Below are positions 61,256 to 64,000 of a stretch of 64,000 nucleotides of DNA, piece after piece. Position 1 is the stretch's first letter. Each line of letters begins with the position of its first letter. Origin of the DNA: Haemophilus sputorum CCUG 13788 (GTDB lineage: Bacteria > Pseudomonadota > Gammaproteobacteria > Enterobacterales > Pasteurellaceae); the NCBI RefSeq assembly GCF_000238795.1, contig NZ_AFNK01000085.1:1-64000 (forward strand). The letters are read 5' to 3'. Under the pieces are notes generated by a model. It worked only from the letters and a program-made list of their open reading frames with translations, was not told where the DNA came from and did not search any database. Made by a program: the position numbers and the translations under genes.

Positions 61256-62218
61256 TTAGTCTAGCGTAACGGCATCTTTAATTTTCTTCAGTGCTGCATT
61301 TTCTAGCTGGCGCACACGCTCGGCAGAAATGTTATATTTATCCGCAAGTTCCTGAAGCGTCGCTTTATTTTCATCTAACCAGCGGGTTTTGATAATATCT
61401 TGGCTACGTTCATCAAGCGTCGAAAGCGCATAAGCAAGTTGAGCGGTTGCTTCCCCCATTTGCTCTTCATCTTCCAGTTCGTCTGCAAAATTTGAGCTGT
61501 TGTCTTCTAAATACATGGAAGGAGTGTAGGCTTCACTATCATCTTCGCCTACTGGCAAATCAAAACCTAAATCCTGCCCAGTCATTCTAGATTCCATCTC
61601 TCGCACTTCTTGCGGAGAAACACCTAAATCATCTGCAACTTTCTGAATTTCGTCCTCATTAAACCATGCCAAACGATGCTTATTTTTACGCAAATTAAAG
61701 AACAATTTACGTTGTGCTTTCGTGGTTGCCACTTTCACAATACGCCAATTTTTCAGCACATATTCGTGAATTTCTGCTTTTACCCAGTGTACGGCAAAAG
61801 AAACCAAACGCACGCCAACATTTGGGTCAAAGCGCTTTACTGCCTTCATTAACCCAATATTCCCTTCTTGAATCAAATCCGCGAGCGGTAAGCCATAGCC
61901 CAAATACCCACGGGCAATGTGTATGACAAAACGCATATGCGATAAAATCAGCTGTTTTGCAGCTTCTAAATCTTCATCATAGTAATAACGTTCCGCAAGT
62001 TCTTTTTCTTGCTCGGCGCTTAGAATCGGATATTGATTAGCGATGCGAATATAGCTATCCAAATTTCCTTGCGGAACAGGCATACCGCCTTGAAGCAATG
62101 CTGGATGAACGGCTTTCTCTGCTTCCAATGCTTCTAATTCATCAGGATGAATAGGCTCAGCCTCTTCCGATTCAATCACTTCTGCATCTTCAATCAAATC
62201 TTCATCATATTTATTCAT
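61256..62218 (-). CDS. rpoH: RNA polymerase sigma factor RpoH (sigma-32) with N-terminal extension
   Basis: Heat-shock sigma factor. Region 2 [21 protein letters not shown], the RpoH box QRKLFFNLR, and region 4 [26 protein letters not shown]. From GNLDSYI onward it aligns with the 284-residue E. coli protein, but 51 residues precede that point instead of about 14: a 37-residue acidic addition ([22 protein letters not shown]). AGAGA upstream supports the long start; an internal ATG (62081-62083) would give the usual size. Confidence 0.93.
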   Translation of the reverse strand: MNKYDEDLIEDAEVIESEEAEPIHPDELEALEAEKAVHPALLQGGMPVPQGNLDSYIRIANQYPILSAEQEKELAERYYYDEDLEAAKQLILSHMRFVIHIARGYLGYGLPLADLIQEGNIGLMKAVKRFDPNVGVRLVSFAVHWVKAEIHEYVLKNWRIVKVATTKAQRKLFFNLRKNKHRLAWFNEDEIQKVADDLGVSPQEVREMESRMTGQDLGFDLPVGEDDSEAYTPSMYLEDNSSNFADELEDEEQMGEATAQLAYALSTLDERSQDIIKTRWLDENKATLQELADKYNISAERVRQLENAALKKIKDAVTLD

Positions 62219-62262
62219 AAGCGTCTCTTTATTTTGTCTCGGCGGGAGACTTGCAAAAATGT

Positions 62263-62291
62263 TTGCAGATCTTACCGCTTTCCTTTAAAAT
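62263..62291 (+). promoter_or_regulatory. Promoter of ssrA
   Basis: TTGCAG (62263-62268), exactly 17 bases, then TAAAAT (62286-62291); the tmRNA 5' end lies 14 bases after the -10 box, leaving a short precursor for RNase P. The -35 box is part of an uptake extension (TTTGCA). Confidence 0.65.
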
Positions 62292-62304
62292 TTCCAAACT
62301 TTTT

Positions 62305-62671
62305 GGGGCTGATTCTGGATTCGACGGGATTAGCGAAGCCCAAGGTGCACGTCGAGGTGCGGTAGGCCTCGTAAACAAACCGCAAAAAAATAGTCGCAAA
62401 CGACGAACAATACGCTTTAGCAGCTTAATAACCTGCCTTAAAGCCTTATCGCCTCAGCTTCCGCTCGTAAGACGAGGAGTTCGATAAGTCACCCAAAACG
62501 AGATCGTGTGGACGCCGCCGTTTGAGGATCGAAACACTAAATTAAATCAAACTAGCCTATCACTTGCGTGTCTGTCCGCTGGCGGTAGGTGAAATTAAAG
62601 ACTAGACTAAACGTGTAGTGCTGAAGGTAGAGTAATTTCGGACGCGGGTTCAACTCCCGCCAGCTCCACCA
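62305..62671 (+). ncRNA. ssrA: Transfer-messenger RNA
   Basis: 367 bases. The 5' end GGGGCTG and 3' end with CAGCTCC-ACCA form the tRNA-Ala-like part with T-loop GGTTCAACTCC. The tag reading frame at 62396-62428 encodes (A)ANDEQYALAA then TAA, the Haemophilus-type tag. It rescues stalled ribosomes with SmpB. Its 3' end is a common integration site, and integrase remains follow here. Confidence 0.97.
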
Positions 62672-62675
62672 AATT
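62650..62675. other. Probable phage/island attachment site at the tmRNA 3' end
   Basis: The tmRNA 3' segment (T-arm through CCA) is where P4-type integrases commonly recombine. An integrase fragment of that type begins 233 bases downstream on the same strand. The matching right-hand repeat would lie outside the window, so the core is not delimited. Confidence 0.45.
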
Positions 62676-62705
62676 GAATTCCAAACAAGTGTTATAAAGT
62701 CCGAT

Positions 62706-62738
62706 AAAGCCTTGGTATATAAAGCCCAAGGCTTTTTT
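62706..62738 (+). terminator. Intrinsic terminator of ssrA
   Basis: AAAGCCTTGG (62706-62715) pairs with CCAAGGCTTT (62726-62735), then TTTTTT; 35 bases past the tmRNA 3' end. Because it lies beyond the presumed crossover, it may have been brought by the element. Confidence 0.9.
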
Positions 62739-62784
62739 ATTGTCCTATTTAATCCTATCCATTCCAACCTAATCCAACGATTTT

Positions 62785-62834
62785 AGTAACACCGATAGTA
62801 ACACCATAATAAAATAACTTAAACCGATGTTACT
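62785..62834. repeat. Short repeats between ssrA and the integrase remnant
   Basis: AGTAACACC occurs at 62785-62793 and again at 62797-62805 with a 12-base period, and the complement TGTTACT at 62828-62834. Repeats placed between the attachment site and the integrase gene resemble integrase arm-binding sites. Confidence 0.4.
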
Positions 62835-62907
62835 ACAAGCATTAAGAACCTTGTGCTGCAAGGCTTTTACCGCTTCTTATATTTCTTAAATGACAGGTGA
62901 TTCTGCT

Positions 62908-63153
62908 ATGCCAAGAACAACAAAATCTTTAACAAACACCGAAATAGACAGAGCAAAGCCGGCTGAAAAGGAATACAACCTTTCCGATGGCAATGGATTA
63001 TCCTTAAGAGTTAAAACTAATGGTTCTAAGCTATGGATCTTTAATTATTATCATCCTTTCACTAAAAAACGTAAAAATATCAGTTTAGGTATTTACCCTG
63101 AGTTGTCGCTTGCTCAAGCTCGTAGAATAAAAGATGAATATCGCTCATTATGA
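62908..63153 (+). pseudogene. Truncated P4-type tyrosine integrase (N-terminal arm-binding domain only)
   Basis: 81 codons starting MPRTTKSLTNTEIDRAKP, with YNLSDGNGLSLRVKTNGSKLW and LGIYPELSLAQARRIKDEY, the DUF4102 domain that opens P4-family integrases of about 400 residues. The core-binding and catalytic domains are gone; the frame ends TCATTATGA, and an uptake-like core (TGACCGCTTGA) follows at once. An in-frame ATG six codons earlier exists. Not functional as a recombinase by inference. Confidence 0.85.
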
Positions 63154-63166
63154 TCTGACCGCTTGA

Positions 63167-63424
63167 CTATCTCTCAAATTCCTTTTTCAAAATTCCTTCC
63201 AGTATTTCAAAGTCTTTCAAGCCCCTTGGTGGCGTAACGGTTTCGTATGGACGGTATAAAAACAGTTGTCATTTTTGAATCTCCACTTCAGGAAACAAGC
63301 GAACAAGCTGCCCTGATTTTAGATAAGGATCACACAAGAAATCACTCAACATCCCTGCTAATTTTCCTTGTAATATCTCCAATAAATAGCTATCAATACG
63401 ATGAGTAAAATATCTAGTTTGCTT
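63167..63424 (-). pseudogene. Decayed C-terminal fragment of a LysR-family regulator
   Basis: Reading the minus strand gives RIDSYLLEILQGKLAGMLSD and then FLCDPYLKSGQLVRLFPEVEIQK, an in-frame TGA (63269-63271), then LFLYRPYETVTPPRGLKDFE to a TAG at 63167-63169. This is the end of a LysR substrate domain (GxLxSDFL...YLxSGxLVRLFPE...LYRPY). The DNA-binding half is missing, and one stop interrupts the rest. Probably the old gene next to ssrA, or cargo, cut by insertion and deletion. Confidence 0.7.
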
Positions 63425-63575
63425 ATATCATCATCCAACCAATAATTGGCTATATGTTCTTTTGATAAAATGATAGAATCAACAACAGTTTAACTTTTAT
63501 TTTTATGGAAATATTGTAATATCAATTTATGTAATAATTTGACTTATTATTCGTATAGATAAGGAGTAACCTATT
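63425..63575. other. AT-rich leader of the HamA-like gene
   Basis: About 150 bases, strongly AT-rich, no gene. Ends with AAGGAG at 63561-63566 nine bases before the next ATG. A promoter is likely here (several TATAAT-like words), but none can be singled out. Confidence 0.4.
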
Positions 63576-64000
63576 ATGGATTATCCAAAACATCCAGAAC
63601 CTTTTTTAGAACTAAAAATTCATAATCTTGATTCAACCCCGCCAATATCTGCTCTGTGTGCAGGCTATGAATGTGGAGAGTGGAGATCTTCTCAATTAGC
63701 TGAACATGCTATGGAATGGTTACCTGAATTCTGCCTAACTGCTAACGAATTGAAAAGTATCACTTCTAGTAATGCTTTAAAAATGATTAGAAAAGCTGCA
63801 CAATCAGTGTACCAAACAGATAAATATAAAAACCGTGGCGAGTTTGGTGAACTTTTCTTACATATAATATTACGCCAGATTTATAGTTCTATTCCTGCTA
63901 TCAGTAAGATTTATTTTAAAGACGCAGTTAATAATACTGTAAAAGGTTTTGATGCAGTCCATATCATTAATATAAAGGATACAAAGGATACAAAGGATAC
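63576..64000 (+). CDS. HamA/DUF1837-like protein (Hachiman-type defence), partial at window end
   Basis: First 141 codons, open at the window edge. AAGGAG precedes the ATG. The segment NRGEFGELFLHIILRQIY (86-103), then ISKIYFKDAVNNTVKGFDAVHI (109-130), matches the DUF1837/HamA C-terminal domain pattern, in which E92 and the GFDxVH aspartate belong to the nuclease-like site; the expected GExK strand lies beyond the window. In Hachiman, HamA is the effector and HamB a helicase encoded downstream. The last codons repeat Lys-Asp-Thr. Family call is by pattern recognition only. Confidence 0.7.
   Translation, partial: MDYPKHPEPFLELKIHNLDSTPPISALCAGYECGEWRSSQLAEHAMEWLPEFCLTANELKSITSSNALKMIRKAAQSVYQTDKYKNRGEFGELFLHIILRQIYSSIPAISKIYFKDAVNNTVKGFDAVHIINIKDTKDTKD
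63974..64000 (+). repeat. 9-bp tandem repeat inside the HamA-like gene
   Basis: AAAGGATAC occurs three times without interruption up to the last base, encoding KDT repeats in frame. More copies may lie beyond the edge. Because the unit is 9 bp, copy-number change alters length without breaking the frame. Confidence 0.8.

Noticed and set aside
62552-62767. 71-codon ORF antisense to ssrA
   Set aside because: It is the complement of the tmRNA 3' part and its terminator.

Overview
The window is about 64 kb of a Pasteurellaceae chromosome. The tmRNA carries the tag ANDEQYALAA, every housekeeping protein reads like a Haemophilus/Actinobacillus homologue, and DNA-uptake signal sequences of the ACAAGCGGT type are scattered throughout. 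I count at least 25 of these by eye against two of the Haemophilus influenzae-type AAGTGCGGT. That dialect points to the Actinobacillus/Mannheimia/Glaesserella/H. parahaemolyticus side of the family; the species cannot be fixed from the sequence alone.

Layout. 1-17933: carbon metabolism, with talB, gnd, pgl and zwf (the pentose phosphate set), then cysQ, nudE, ampG and galE. Between gnd and pgl, where one expects little, sit seven tandem paralogues of a secreted DUF1176-like protein (3790-11516). 18216-34850: housekeeping genes in short opposed units: a DUF805 membrane protein, engB-rraB, hslR-hslO, adk, rho, a phnA-type zinc ribbon gene, rlmN, pilF, tex, grxA, fabH-trmB, nudC, fxsA-rluE, pepQ, tusA and a methyltransferase. 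34975-41309: suhB, dxs, nnrD, metR, pgi. 41458-41837: a tRNA operon Met-Leu-Gln-Gln with a clear promoter. 41991-53926: aroE-tsaC-yrdD, recA-recX with a LexA-like box inside the recA promoter, pabB-pabC, the phospholipid transport operon mlaFEDCB-ibaG-murA, and degQ/htrA. 54023-55310: yggS and kdsC.

Accessory DNA. 55626-60991 (between kdsC and rpoH) holds four co-oriented genes without an obvious housekeeping role: a glycine-zipper protein, a Ycf46-like AAA+ ATPase with C-terminal degenerate repeats, an ABC-type ATPase and a PIN-domain nuclease. The last two are one base apart and look like an ATPase-nuclease conflict module. After rpoH and ssrA, the tmRNA 3' end is the border of an integrated element: a P4-type integrase cut to 81 codons, a decayed LysR gene fragment, and then the first 141 codons of a HamA/DUF1837-like protein (Hachiman-type defence) that runs off the window end.

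Most interesting: (1) the DUF1176 array, whose copies are mosaics of two or three N-terminal and several C-terminal modules joined at a nearly invariant hinge, one C-terminal type having lost a cysteine pair together; (2) the kdsC-rpoH cassette; (3) the Hachiman-like gene at the edge, with an in-frame 9-bp tandem repeat. Uptake sequences are also reused as head-to-head pairs forming terminator-like hairpins.
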